Notes: a model not told the origin generated them from the letters alone. A DNA stretch of 64,000 bases from Tanypteryx hageni (GCA_028673005.1 CM054116.1:135957681-136021680); one strand, 5' to 3'; shown: positions 42,253 through 54,764, counted from the stretch's first letter. Made by a program: numbers and translations.

Positions 42253-43221
42253 ATGCCTACCAACTGTGCTAAATGTTCTTTAGTAGTGTAACGTGGCCAA
42301 AATATCACTCTCATGTGCTATTTGCAAAGACATTTTCCATCTGGCCTGTACGTTTATGAATGAAAGTGATATAGACGCAATGGATGAGCTTCAGTAATGT
42401 TGGTTCTGTGAAAGGTGTGCCTCTGGTACACGGGCCAACAGGAGCGACGAGACCCCTGTCAACGTTAGTAGCCATCCGAATACTGTAATGCCAGCGCAGG
42501 AAGATGCATTAAGCAGCTTGGTGAGAGAACGCCTTCAACGTGTTATAGCACTTCAAGAAGACCAGCCGGAAATAAAAAAACTCTATCCTTTTGGTCGTAA
42601 GCCGTAAATGAACGATCTAAAGCGATTTATTCTTTAAATAATGCACTTTCAAAAATCTATGACGATCTCGGTAGTGTAATTAGACTCAGTAATGCCTTAA
42701 TAACTAGTGCAATTAGTATTTAAAATCGAGTTAATCAAATGGAACAGAACTCTCTTAAAATGTTGAGTAGATCCATTGTATCCCCATTAAAGAAGGTGAA
42801 ATACCGGAGGCTATCGTGTGTCAAGTTGGGCTCACTCTTGGCTTAAAGATAGACGCCAATGACATCGACTATATTTACCGAGTGTTGAAAAAGCCATACG
42901 CAAGTGACAGCTCGGGTTCTTACCCTATAGTGGCGCGGTTTGTGAGACATATGACCGTGGTAGACCTTCTTAACGCCCGCAGGGTTAAACGAAATCTGTT
43001 CACTCTGGATGCTGGTTGGCAGGATATACCCAGCCGACCAATATTTATAAGCGCACGCCTCACTTTTCAAAATAGAATGTAATACCCACGCGCGAGAACT
43101 TAAGAAAGAAGAAAAATTCAAATACTTTTGGATAAGAAATGGCTCCATTTATATTCGTAGAGAGGATGGGAATAAGAGAATGACAATAGCTAACTTGTCA
43201 GTTTTAGAGAAATTTTTATAA
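42253..43221 (+). pseudogene. LINE ORF1 with PHD-type zinc finger and FP-like C-terminal domain
   Basis: The start MPTNCAKCSLVV leads, through a stop and a frameshift, to a Cys/His pattern: CAKC, then SCAICKDIFHLACTFM, then CWFCERC, fitting a PHD finger. The middle (42560-42760) reads with stops as a heptad-like, probably coiled-coil segment. The segment 42816-43221 reads VCQVGLTLGLKIDANDIDYI, YPIVARFV, LLNARRVKRNL, PIFISARLT and, after a frameshift at 43080, ARELKKEEKFKYFWIRNGSIYI and ending in EKFL. This is the FP-like nucleic-acid-binding domain common in arthropod LINE ORF1 (and in many ORFs annotated 'zinc finger DNA binding protein'). It would coat LINE RNA. At least four disabling changes make it a pseudogene. 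Confidence 0.7.
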
Positions 43222-43659
43222 CAAACGTATCTATTTTCGTGGCTCATAAATTTCTTTCGTTTGATAATTAATATAAGGGTAAAATATCAAGGGTCAATCT
43301 CAACTCTCAATTTGTCAAATACTCATGATTTTTTTCTGTTATTGTTGGGTGATGATGTAAAGAAAAATGGCCGTTAATTTATTTATGTTTGTGGCTAGAA
43401 AATGTTTTCTGTCTACCAGTTATTACCATGGGAAGCAATCAAATCGTTCTACATTCTCAATTTGGTTTTTTATTTGTTTATTATTTCGGATATCTGTTGT
43501 CGCTGTTTGGTATTTGGTGAAATAACTCTGTTAGATGTGATATTTTTATTGCCGTACTGCTTTTGGGCTTTGGGAACCGCACCTATGGTATTTGCCTGCC
43601 CAGAACTACTGCATTGTTTAAAATAACATTCCTTTTTCTTCCTTTTCCGTCTTTTCCAA
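43222..43659. other. Inter-ORF region of the LINE at 42.25-43.85 kb
   Basis: There are 440 bases between ORF1 and ORF2. A 74-residue hydrophobic frame (43402-43626) has no counterpart known to me and may be chance or an insertion. Confidence 0.4.
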
Positions 43660-43835
43660 ATGGCTAATCTGAAAATATGCCACGTTAACGCAGTCATTAG
43701 TCGTCCATTTTGATGAATTTAATGAATTTTCTAGCAATAACTTTTTCCACCTTATAGCCATATCCGAATCATGGCTTAAGTCAGTGGTAAGTTCAGAGGA
43801 GGTCGTATTGAATGACTACTGACTAGGGTGGAATC
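43660..43835 (+). pseudogene. Start of LINE ORF2 (endonuclease N-terminus), truncated
   Basis: Begins MANLKICHVNA, the usual NxxSL-type strand of LINE endonucleases, then with a frameshift continues FDEFNEFSSNNFFHLIAISESWLK, where the ESWL Glu is the catalytic type. The frame is lost at 43830, where a Tc1-like terminus begins, so only about 60 residues of ORF2 remain. It belongs to the same element as ORF1 at 42253-43221. Confidence 0.65.
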
Positions 43836-43848
43836 GCTGTGTATGTAT

Positions 43849-43885
43849 GTACAGTCATTTCCAAAAGTATTCCAACAATTTGAGC
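43849..43885 (+). mobile_element. Tc1-like terminal sequence (single end)
   Basis: TACAGTCATTTCCAAAAGTATTCC resembles the TIR start of Tc1-type transposons (TACAGTNNNNNNCAAAAGT form). It sits exactly where LINE ORF2 is lost. No matching opposite end was found nearby. Confidence 0.35.
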
Positions 43886-44009
43886 GGCGTCGCTTTCGCG
43901 GCAGACTGAATTTTAACTTTACAGCTACGTGAATGTTATGTCAGTCGGTGACTATGTACCTATTCCTGTCGTGACGCCATGTCAGCCTTCAGGGTTTACC
44001 CCCCTTATA

Positions 44010-44500
44010 ATAAAAGGCTATGTTAGTCCGTTGGTTGGTCCATGTTACGCTCTTAGAACGCGAATAACTCAATCAAATATACAAATATAAACTTGAAATT
44101 TGGCAGAGATAATGTACGTGGATATAAAAATGCTGTGACGAAGAAAAATTTACGAAAAACGTCCAGGGTTTGACTCCAGGAGATGATTTGCATTCCCCAT
44201 AATATAACACGTAAAAATCGACTTTTTGACGTGCAGGCTTATCTTCTTTTCGAAATTAAAATTAAAAAACATTGACCCATAACCTTTAAATTTATATCAT
44301 TTAAAGAAATAATTAAAAGGTGTTTTATTCTGTATATCGTTTTTCATCTACTGTTTGAAATTCCTCATGTTAAACGTTTAATTCACATATTTTGGGGAAA
44401 TCTTGCCATTTTTACGGAATCTTACCTTGCCTACCAATTACATTGTTAAACCTCGAAATCGTATTGTTATTTCAATCTTTAGAGTTTAAGCTTGCTTTGA
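44010..44500 (+). mobile_element. Non-autonomous repeat family C, copy 1
   Basis: Begins near CCCTTATAATAAAAGGCTAT and aligns from about 44065 with 54350-54760: shared ATTCCCCATAATATAACACG / CTTCCCATAAGATAACACG, then AAAAATCGA, and CATTGTTAAACCTCGAAAT / CATTGTTAAACTTCGAGAT near the end. There is no coding potential. Confidence 0.6.
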
Positions 44501-44611
44501 ATGCTTTCGGTACGAGAAAGAGAGAAAAATGGAAGGAGAGGGAAACGATTTTCATAGCAATCAATGTAACCAATATTCGTTGCGTTATTTACCGGAAGGA
44601 ATACACCAAGG

Positions 44612-45073
44612 TAGCGTTTCCCAACCGGTGGTTCGCGTACCCATAGGGGTTCGCGAAATAAATTTGAATTTGGTAATGGCGTATTTTTCACTATCTTGGT
44701 TCTACAATTACTACCAATATTTTAATTTCATTTAAATTTGTTGCATGGTTTTGTTTTCAATTTTTTTTCTTATACTTCAAGAATTTTAATTTTACAAGGT
44801 AATACTAACTAGAAACTGATGACAATATCAGAGATTACGATTTTATTGTAAACGTTTAAATACAATGTGCTATATAAACGTTTTATTGTAAATGAATTAA
44901 ACGCATTCAAAAAGATTGTTTTTACAAAATGTATTCGCCATTAAAAGTGGTTCGCCGACAAAACTGTTACCACTCAGGAGGTCCGCGAAGATATAAGGTT
45001 AACCCAAGGGGTTTGCGACGAGAAATGGGTTAGCCGAAGGGGTTCGCGAAGTAAAATAGGTTGGGAACCGCGG
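44612..45073. mobile_element. hAT-like non-autonomous element (MITE)
   Basis: The left end GCGTTTCCCAACCGGTGG and the right end, complementary CCGCGGTTCCCAACC, give inverted termini of the hAT CAGNGGTTCCCAACC form. Both ends are followed inward by repeated GGTTCGCG words (44632-44655; 44950-45045). Length is about 460 bases with no ORF. An 8-bp target duplication is not evident. Confidence 0.55.
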
Positions 45074-46714
45074 GATCTTCGGTCTCGCTCAGCCCATTTA
45101 GGGCTGGTGGGGGGAAATCATATTGCGCGGCTCTGGGAGGCTCCCTGTACATTTTAGAGAAATGTTTATTTGACGTTTTCATCATCGTTTGATATTTTCC
45201 GTATGCATGTCAAATTTCGTTTCGATTTGATAATATTTGGAAATTATAAAGGTGGTATTCAATAAAAACTATAGACAGTCGACCCTAAGTAATTTGTGCA
45301 TGCACACGATATTTGGTAAAAATCAGACAACCGAGACGGCAGTCATCGTAGAACAAACAGATAAATTGACAAAATGCACAGGGACTCGACATGAGAGACC
45401 TCGCTTCGCTCGGCCAATAAAGAACTGAACTACTATTAAAAAAGATTACAAATCGTAATATTGAGCTAAAATCAATAATAAACAAATGGAAACGGTATGG
45501 AAATCTCAGGTGTTTGCTTGGCGTTTTAATAAACAAACCGAGCATGTAAAATATTTATATAGAGAAAGGTTGGGTTTGGTTGGGCGATAGGTTTCTGGAG
45601 TTAAGTAAAAGAATGGAGGACTTGAGGACGGTTTTTAAAATAGGGAGAGAAAGAATAAAAGAATCAGAAAATTATAATAAAAGGCAATGTTGTCCGTTCG
45701 TGGGTCTGAGTCAGTGTAAAGTTACTAAAACGCAAATATCTCGATCGTGGATGGAGATAGAAATTTGAAATTTGGCAGAAATAGGTAATCAGAATTCATT
45801 TATTTAGGGTGGACATGGTAATTAAAGAAATAAATGTGCGTTTGTGGCGCTATTTTGAGGGGGTATATGTTGCACTTCCTTTGAATAAAACTAATAAATT
45901 TTAAGTTGATGAAACAATATTTTATGTGAATTAAAAATTAAATAATATATAATTTACATTGTAATAAGTTTCAGAGAGTTTAAAAAATTAAATATATATA
46001 TATTAATATATATATATATTAAATATAACTAAAAATGAGAGAATAAAAGTCAAAATTCTAATTTTACACAGGTCAAAATCGTAAAATTGTACCACGAAAG
46101 ATTTAGGCACATGAGGTCAAAATTTAATATAAATAAAGAAATAAACAACAAAATGAGAACTAAAATCATTCAAAAAATCCATTGTCATCATTTAAGGCCC
46201 ACAAAATGGGCAATATGGCCTATATAGGCCGTATTGGGGAGACTTGGACTAGTAAAACATATTGCGTTGGAACCAGATGAAATCTCAACGAATTGCCAAA
46301 CCAATCACACCACTAATAGTAGAGACAATTATCATGTAGAATGCCTAAGGTCAAACTAATTAATTAACTTTTACCTGTACAAACATTGACTTAACCAACG
46401 TCTTGAAATTAGATACATGAAACCAAAAACGCTGGTCTCAAACAAAACACTCCAGCAAATTCAGTCAACTGAGCGCGTCCAGCGGATTTCCATATAAACA
46501 CAGTTGTTAGCTGGCTACCGATGTACTGCAACCACCAACTATCAATTTTGTCACGTAGCACGTTCAACATGGCGATTAGGATATTGAGAAACAGTCAATA
46601 TTGGGTCAAGTTACCTCATAATTCCCATTGTTATTTAACATTCTTGCATTGTGATGATAGCGTTAGCAGGCCTATAGAAATATATATTGTCCAAGTGAGG
46701 GGTTGATTGAGGAG
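45074..46714. other. AT-rich stretch with a family C fragment
   Basis: Mostly unrecognised. The segment 45672-45800 resembles the start of family C copy 1 (TATAATAAAAGGCAATGTTG, then GAAATTTGGCAGAAATA). A near-perfect 26-base palindrome lies at 46211-46236. No gene. Confidence 0.5.
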
Positions 46715-47064
46715 GGCAGAAGCAAACCACCACCCTCACCACAATGACCACACTAACCACAACAACCACCCTCACCACAACCGCCACCCTCACCACAACC
46801 CCCACTACCACCATCACCCTCACTGGCACCAGCAACCTCAACACCTCCAACTCCATTACTACACTCAGCCCCCTCACCTCCCAATCCACCCTCACCACCA
46901 TCACCACTCCCACCACCATCAAGAACCCTTGACACCACCACACCCAGCATTACCACCACCCTAACCACCAACACAACCCTCACTGCCTCCACCACCCTCA
47001 GCACCACCACCACCCTCATTGCCACCACCAAAATCACCACCATCACCACCCTCACAGTCACAAC

Positions 47065-47690
47065 CATCCACAAACCGCCAGCAAAAATCGGCAACCTCCT
47101 ACGGCCGATCAAGGACAACCTAGGATTGAAAATGCCACGGATTTACAAAATCCCATGTGAATGCGGCCTTTTCTACACCGGGCAAACAGGGAGAACAATA
47201 GAGACCAGGATAAAGGAGCATGTCCGATGCATCAAACACAACCACCCGGAAAAATCCGCAGTAGCCGAGCACTGCATCACCACGGATCACAGACTGCGCT
47301 TCGAAGACACCAAGCGGCTAGCAAAATCCAACGGCTACTGGAATAGGATGGTGAAAGAGGCAATTGAGGTCCGGCTCAACCCAAAAAATCTGAACAGGGA
47401 AATGGGTTTCCCTCTGAGCAAAGCTTGGAATCCCGTGATCTCTCGGATTGGCCACTCACCTCCACCAATGAGCTTGGAGCAACGGGCGAGACGAGAGTAT
47501 ATAAACCCGTACTGAAACCCACATCGGCATCATCAGTAACCCTGAAGATGGTGTCGAAGTCAGACGCCGAAACGTTGGTCTTGGATGACGACATGACCCG
47601 GGCAGTAACCCGAGAAAAATTTCTCATATACATTCGCCGGGAAAACTTCAAATCTTTCATGTATCTATCTATCTACCACCAACACCCTCA
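47065..47690 (+). mobile_element. Penelope-like element 3' fragment
   Basis: Contains the end of the RT-EN linker (ATCCACAAACCGCCAGCAAA, encoding a KPPAKI block), the GIY-YIG endonuclease and a 3' region with GAAACGTTGGTCTTGGATG. It ends at ATCTATCTATCTA near 47675. Both sides are CCA array, so it inserted into, or was captured by, the array. Confidence 0.75.
47126..47515 (+). CDS. GIY-YIG endonuclease domain of Penelope-like element
   Basis: The first Met shown lies inside the domain; the frame is open upstream to at least 47065. The reading gives RIYKIPCECGLFYTGQTGRT, in which IY and YTG stand for the GIY and YIG strands, followed by TRIKEH with the conserved Arg. It then has SAVAEHCITTDHRLRFEDTK and REAIEVRLNPKNLNREMG-like helices, with the Glu of KEAIEVRL as the probable metal ligand. 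CECG is a Penelope-specific Cys pair. The enzyme nicks target DNA for target-primed reverse transcription. The RT domain is missing, so this is a 3' remnant although its frame is intact to the stop at 47513-47515. Confidence 0.8.
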   Translation: MKMPRIYKIPCECGLFYTGQTGRTIETRIKEHVRCIKHNHPEKSAVAEHCITTDHRLRFEDTKRLAKSNGYWNRMVKEAIEVRLNPKNLNREMGFPLSKAWNPVISRIGHSPPPMSLEQRARREYINPY

Positions 47691-50030
47691 TTCCGCACCA
47701 CCACTATCACCAACACAACCACACTCATAGTAACTACCATCCTCAACAGCACCATCAACCTCACCACTACCACCACTCCCACTGCCATAACAACCATATC
47801 CGCCACCACCACCCTCACCACCACACCTACTTCACTGCCACCACTCTCAGTCACCACCATCCTCACTGCCACCACCTCCCTCACTGCCTCCACCATCCTC
47901 AATGCCACCACCATAGTCACCACCACCACCACCCTCAGCGCCACCACCACCCTCACCATAATGTTCACCCTCACTGCAACGACCACAATCACCACCACCA
48001 CTACCCAAACAATTACCACAAACCTCCTCACCACCCACACCACCACCATCACCACCAACACCACCATCACAACCAACACCGTCACCACCACCCTCACATT
48101 CACCACAACACTCACCACTGTCATCACCCTTATCAAAACCAAACTCAACACCAACACCAATTTCACAAACACCACCCTCACCACAACCATCACGACCACC
48201 CTCCTAATCACCACCCTCAAAACTACCCTCAGCACCTCCACCCCCCTCACCGCCACCACCACCCAGACCACCAACACCACCTTCGCCATTACCACCAACC
48301 TCGCCGCCACCACCATCCTCACCTCCACCAACGCTCTCACTACCACACAAACCCTCACCACCACCGCCACCCTCACCTCCACCTTCACCGTCACCCTCAC
48401 TGCCAGCAAAATCCTCACTGCCACCACATTCTCACTGCCACCACCTCCCTCACAGGCACCACCAGTATAACCAGCACCACCACCCTCACCACCACCACCA
48501 TCACCCTCACTGACAACACCACTATTTGTGCCACCACCAACCTCACTGCTATCACCAATCTCAGAGTCACCACCACCCTCGCAGTCACCACCACCGTCAC
48601 AGCCACCACCCTCACTAAAACCACCACCCTCACCACAGCCACCATGGCCACCAGCACAAATACTGCCATTAGGGATTAGGGTAATCACCAATACGACCCT
48701 CACCCCTAACAACCCCCTCTCCTCCATCTCCACCCTCACTATCACCACCATCCTCACTGCCACCACCTTTCACACTGCCAACACCACCCGCATCACCACC
48801 ACCCTCTCTGCCACCATCACAAACACCACCACCACCAACCTCACAGTCACCACCAACCTCAGCACCACCACCACCCTCTCTGCCACCATCACAACCACCA
48901 ACAAACAACACCACCACCTCCATCACCACGACCATCCCACTCACCGCCACCGTCAAACTCACATTCAACACCATCATTACCACTGTCATTACCATCACAG
49001 CCACCATCACCCTCACTGCCACCACCACTCTCACAATCAACACCACCCTCACAATCACCACCACCCTCACAGTCCCCACGACCCTGTCACCCACATCACA
49101 AACACCACCGTCACTGCCACCACCATCCTCACAATCACCACCATCCTCACAGACACAACCACCCACACAGTCCCACCTCCCTCACCACCAGCACCACCCT
49201 CACTGCCACGACCAACCTCACTGCCGCCGTCACCGCCAACGTAAATGCCTCATCACCTTCAATGCCGCCACGACCCTCACCGTCACCACCACACTCATCA
49301 CCACCACCACAACCCTCACCATCACCACCATCACTGCCACCACCACCCTCACTGTCACCACCACCCTCAATGCCACCACCACCTTCACCACCACCACCCT
49401 TACCACAACCAGCACTCTCACCACCATCCTCACCACCACCCTCAAAACAACCCTCAGCAACACCACCACCATCACCACCACAACTAACACCACCCTCACC
49501 ACCAACACTATCGTCGCCATTACCTCCACCATCACCACCACAACCACCCTCGCCGCCACAACCATCCTCACCTCCACCACCACTCTCACTACCACCAAAA
49601 CCCTTACTAACACAACTACCCTCACCGCCACCACCCTCACAGACACCAACACTATCACCACAACCACCACACTTACAACCACCACCAAACTCGCCACAAC
49701 CATCACCTTCACTGCCACCACCACCACCACCATCTACGCCACCACGACCACTACCCTCACTGACACGAACGCCATTTACGCCGCCGCCACCCTCACTGCC
49801 ACCACCACACTCACCACCATTACCACCCTCACCATAACCACCCTCACCAAATCCACCACCATCCCCAAAACCAACAATGCCATTAGCACGCTCACTTCCA
49901 CCACCACCCTCATCGCCACCACAACCCTGCCACCAACAACACCCTTACCTCCACCTTCACCACCATCACCACCACCCTCTCCACCGCCACCACACTCACC
50001 ACTACCGCCACTGCCATGCTCATCATCTAA

Positions 50031-50534
50031 TATTAAAGCAATTATTTTTTAAAAGTCTTATTTGGACACCACATGACTTTCTCCGTATCTGTAATATTTC
50101 TGAAAATTCCAGATTTTGCATAATAATATTTATGTAAGGAATTACGAGAAAAATCGTCTACAACGAAGAGAAATACACTCAAACCATAGCCATTTAATAT
50201 TGGGTAACCCCTCAAAACTCCAACAATAAGATAATAAAAATAATGTTACATAATGTTTACAGGACTCGCCGTTAGGTCGTCTTGTTGTGAAAGTTCAAAA
50301 CTTACTTTTTTATATTGCTATCTCTTACATAATGCAATAAATGGGATAATGTTTCAAATAAAAATTGTATAGAATAATTAAATGTAATACAACTTTTATT
50401 TCAGTATTTATTAATATTTATGAAATATTTAAACAAATATTTATAAAACAAAACGTATAAGTAACACGAGTAAACACCCACTTTCGGTTGACCGAATTTT
50501 ACTAATAACTAATTAATTCTTTTCCCTTTAACAA
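50031..50534. other. AT-rich spacer without recognised feature
   Basis: Separates the CCA array from CT array 2. Nothing identified. Confidence 0.6.
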
Positions 50535-52345
50535 AAATGTCTTCCCTCTCTCCATATCTCACACCCCTCCCTCCCTGACATCTATCCCTCCATCACTTCT
50601 CTCTAACCACCCTCCTCTGGCCTACGTCTTTTACATCCCTTTTCCCTCAATTCTCTCCCGCTCTCCCCTCTCCCCCTCTTCCGCCTCCCTCCCTCCCTCA
50701 ACTCTCTCTCTCTCTCACCTCCATCCCTCCTAGACTACGCCCTTTATATCCCTCCTTCCATCATCCCTTTCCCACTCTCCCTCTCTCACCTCCCTCCATC
50801 CCTCGCTTACGTGCTTTACATCCCTTTTTCCCTTATATCTCTCCCTCTCTCCCCTCTCCCCCTCTCCAACCTCCCTCCCTCCCTCACATCTCTCCATTTC
50901 TCACCTTCCTCTCACCTCGCCTACGCTTTTTATATCCCTCCCTCCTTCACCTCTCTCACTCCCTCTCATTTATCCCTTTCTCATCACCCTCTCTCCCTTT
51001 CTCACCTCCCTCACATCTATCCCTCCCTCACATCTCTCCCTACCTCACCTCCCTCCCACCCCCACTTCTCTCCTTCCCTCACATCTCTCCCTCCCTCAAT
51101 TCTCTCCCTCTCTCACTTCCCTCCCTCCCTCACTTCCCTCCCTCACTCAATTCTCTCCCTCTCTCACTACCCTCCCTCCTTGACCTATCTCCCGCTCTCA
51201 CTACACTCCCTCATTCACATCTCTTTCTCCCTCACTTCTCTCCTTCTCTCCTTCTCTCATCTCCCTCCCTCACCTCTTTCACCTTCGTCCCTCATTTCAC
51301 ACCCTCTCTCACCATCATTTCCCCCACATCTCTCTCCCACTCTCACCTCTCTCCTTCCTTCACATCTCTCCCTCCCGCACTTCTCTTTCTCATTCACCTC
51401 CATACCTCACATCTCTTATTCTCCCCCTTTCTCCCTCTCTCACCTCTTTCCCTCACATCTCTCCCTCCCTCACTTATCTCCCTCTCTCACCGCCCTCCCT
51501 TCCTCACCTCTCTCCCACTCTTCTTTCACTCCCACTCTCACCTCCCTTCCTCCATCCCTCACATCTCTCCCTCCCTCACTTCTCTTTCTCTCTCACCTCT
51601 CTCATTCTCTCCCTTTCTAACCTCTCTCTCTATCTCACATCTCTCCTTTCCTCACCTCTCTCCCTCTCTCACCACCCTCCCTTCCTCATCTCTCTCTGTC
51701 TCTTCCTTCTCTCCCTCTCTCACCTCCTTTCCTCTCTCACCTCTCTATTTCTCTCTCTCTCTCACTTCCCTCCCTCCCTCCCTCACATCTCTCACTCTCT
51801 CTTCCCTCCCTCCCTCCCTCCCCTACCTCCTTTACATCTCCCTCTCCCTCACCTCTCTCCCTCTCTCTCTTCTCTCCCTCTCCCACCTTTCTCTCTCACC
51901 TCTCTCCCTCACCCACCTCCCTCCCGCCCTCACCGCTCTCCCTCTCTCACCTCCCTTCCTCCTTCGCGGACTTCCTTTACATCCCTCCCTACCTCACCTC
52001 TCCTACTCTTTCCCTCTCTCCCTTTCTCTCCTCTCGAGCCTCTCTCTCCCTAAACTCTCTCCGTCCATCACTTCTCTCCCTCTCTTACCTCCCTCCCACC
52101 CTCGCCTACCTCCTTTACATCTCCCCCCTTTTATCTTTTTTTCTCTCCGTCACCTCCCTTTCTCCCTCCATCACCTTCTTGGCCTTACTCTCGGACCAAT
52201 CTCTCTCTCCTCACTTTCTCCGTATCCATCTTCCCGTCCTGGTATCTCTCCATCTCCACTTTTTTCACCTCCCCATCTCTCTTTCTCACCCTCTCTCTCT
52301 TTTATGCTCTCCCTCTCTCTCTCTCTCTCTCTATCTCATTAATTT
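50535..52345. repeat. CT-rich minisatellite array 2 (same family as array 1)
   Basis: CTCCCTC/CTCTCAC repeats with the same punctuating box as array 1: CTACGTCTTTTACATCCC near 50620, CGTGCTTTACATCCC near 50813, CCTACCTCCTTTACATC near 51822, GACTTCCTTTACATCCC near 51970 and CCTACCTCCTTTACATC near 52107. It ends in a pure (CT)n run (52310-52335). The 269-codon frame at 50811 is spurious. Confidence 0.85.
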
Positions 52346-54340
52346 GTTAATCTGAACGATCGCCCACATAGTAATCTCATAAGTTTCAATGTTTTGCTCT
52401 TGTGATTAACACAAAATAGCTTGTGTCATCAAATTTAAATCTAATATTTACAATCGAGCTGAAAGATGTTACTTATTCAATATATAGAAAATTTTAATAT
52501 TATCTTTTAGTAACTTTTTTGGTCATCTATATTTCGTTGTCCTTTATTTCTTATTCCTTAAGTTATATTTCCGAACCTTCTAGCGCGATAATCAAGAAAT
52601 ACTATCTTCATAATATTTTTTTATTATTATGACGATAACTAATGTCCCTTTTTGTGTCAGGCCCTTCTGAGACGTAAATGTTAAATCTGTTCGCTAGAGA
52701 GTAGCTGAAACGGAGCGTGCAATTCTTTTTTCGTAACAATTTTAAAATCACTTATTATCTACTCACAAACACAGGAATTAAAAAAACAACGCCTAAAAGA
52801 ACGAAAGTTTATCTTACTGACGTCGATTTTCGTATCCTAGCCAAAGCCGTCCAAAATTCTTTTTTTAACTTTAAAGCCTGGCGTATTTTAATTTTAAAAT
52901 CTTCCTTTGTCATGGTGATTTACATTGTTCCTGTTATCGTCTAATTGCGAATGATTGACTGGGATTATTAACTCCAGTCGCACCTGTTAACATATTGACG
53001 ATGTTTCGACGCTATTTTGAACTTATGTAAAACAACACTATAAACAATCCGATGGTAATAAAATGTAATAGATACCCTATTATTCATTGACATTGATCTT
53101 TTAGATGTTTTTACCTCAACTATATAGATTTCATTTGCTGAGAATAGTTTGTTTTATTTGTTATTGTTTGAAAATTTAATTATTTTTCCATCCTAATAGG
53201 ATCCTAATAGGATTGAAATTGGTTATTTTAATATTGGCCAACTTATTGGAAAAAATGTGGGTAGAAAAATTGATTTCATAAATAAAAAACAACAAAAACT
53301 TCTTAACAGAATAATGAATTTTTTCATAACAAACAAAAATGTTATTTCTATTTAAAATAATGAAACAACCTTTTATGTGAACTAAGATGAAATATCTCAA
53401 AAATAAATATTTGAGATGGTAAAAAGATTTTCGGTCATACAAAAGTTGTAGAATATTCTTTAATAAATATATCATCAATAATATTACTTTTTCACGCAAA
53501 TTTTACATGCCCAAAAATATTTTTTATTTCTAGAACATTCAATTAGGTGAATTTTATGTTTATTTATCACTTTTAATTGCATCTATATAGTGGTTTCGTA
53601 AATTTTTATATATATATTTTTTAATTTGACTTAGGTATTACTTAATTCATGAATACCCGTAATATTTTGACGGGCAATTACACTAGTATATGACAATATC
53701 TAGAGAAAACACACGTGTACAGGAAAACTGCGCGAGAACAATTTAGATGCGACAGGCTTCATACAGCAATGTGTAATTGGGAATAATCGACCCAGTGGTC
53801 AACTAGAAATATTTACTGTGACGATGTTCAAATTCACACCTTTCCGTCTTAAGGGATTACATTTGAAAATGAATCTCCTCTTACCTTCCAGAGGAATTTA
53901 AAAACATAAGTAGGTATTTTCAAATACCATCGACGAAGAAATGTTGAACTAACTTAAAATTATGATGTTCAGTATATAAACCCAGGCATATGCATTAAAG
54001 CATGATTGAAATGTCTTAAATTTTGGCCAAAAAGCAATCATTAATATATGCAAGAGAAAATATTATTACATAAGCATCGCTAAGTAGCAAAGGATTTCAT
54101 TCTAAACCAATCAAATCCTTCGTTCTCTTGTCTATCAACCTCTTGCTAATCTTTGGTTGCATATATTCACTGTTCCTTCCAGGCCATTTCACGAAAATAT
54201 CTTAGTTCTATTCGATTTTAATTAAGGCAATCTTATTATATAAGCTATGTTTGCCCCTCACGCTCGACTGTGGCGCTACTCTTAAAAAGGCTTTATAAAA
54301 GACCGGTAGAATATAGAACTCTTTACGACTGACTGTGATG
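52346..54340. other. AT-rich stretch without recognised feature
   Basis: Short open frames (52717-52944; 53176-53499 minus) are Phe/Ile/Asn/Lys-rich, as expected from composition. No repeat was recognised. Confidence 0.5.
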
Positions 54341-54349
54341 CAATTTTAA

Positions 54350-54764
54350 CAAACTTTGCGAGTAGGTAGAAAATTTAAATTTGGTTGAAGGTTTGATTAT
54401 TATAGTAGAAGCCATTTACGAAAAAAAACTCAAAAAAGTCTCGGGTTCGTCTCCAGTAGATATTTCTACTTCCCATAAGATAACACGTAAAAATCGATTT
54501 TTCGACTTAATAGGTTTTTACTCTTTTCCAAATTAAAATTAGAAATAATTGTCCAACGATCATTGAACTAGGGCGGTTTTAAAGAAATATACATAACGTT
54601 TCTTATTCTTATCGTCAAATTTCGCCTACGGCTCTAAATCTCTCAAGTTATACGCTAAATAATTTTTATTGAAAATTTTTAAGCTTTTTAACTACCCTAG
54701 CGACCGTTTCATTGTTAAACTTCGAGATTGCATTGTCATCTCAACCCTTATACTATACAAGATG
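54350..54764 (+). mobile_element. Non-autonomous repeat family C, copy 2
   Basis: Aligns with 44065-44500. It carries TCTCGGGTTCGTCTCCAG, the counterpart of CCAGGGTTTGACTCCAGG in copy 1, and the CATTGTTAAACTTCGAG end. It directly precedes the 3' hairpin end of an inverted hairpin element (54765). Confidence 0.6.

Larger units (their letters stand above)
46715..50030. repeat. CCA/ACC-rich array
   Basis: About 3.3 kb of imperfect CACCACCCTCACC repeats, almost free of G on the plus strand, interrupted by a Penelope fragment at 47065-47690. Thr/His/Pro-rich frames on plus and Val/Gly-rich frames on minus are artefacts. Units show TGCCACCACC as a recurrent variant. Confidence 0.9.

Noticed and set aside
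46744..46964. His/Thr-rich small protein
   Set aside because: Product of the CCA array.
47669..49733. Long Val/Gly-rich minus frames and Thr/His/Pro-rich plus frames
   Set aside because: Translations of CCA repeats on both strands at once; not genes.
50811..51620. 269-codon open frame in CT array 2
   Set aside because: Same reason as for array 1.
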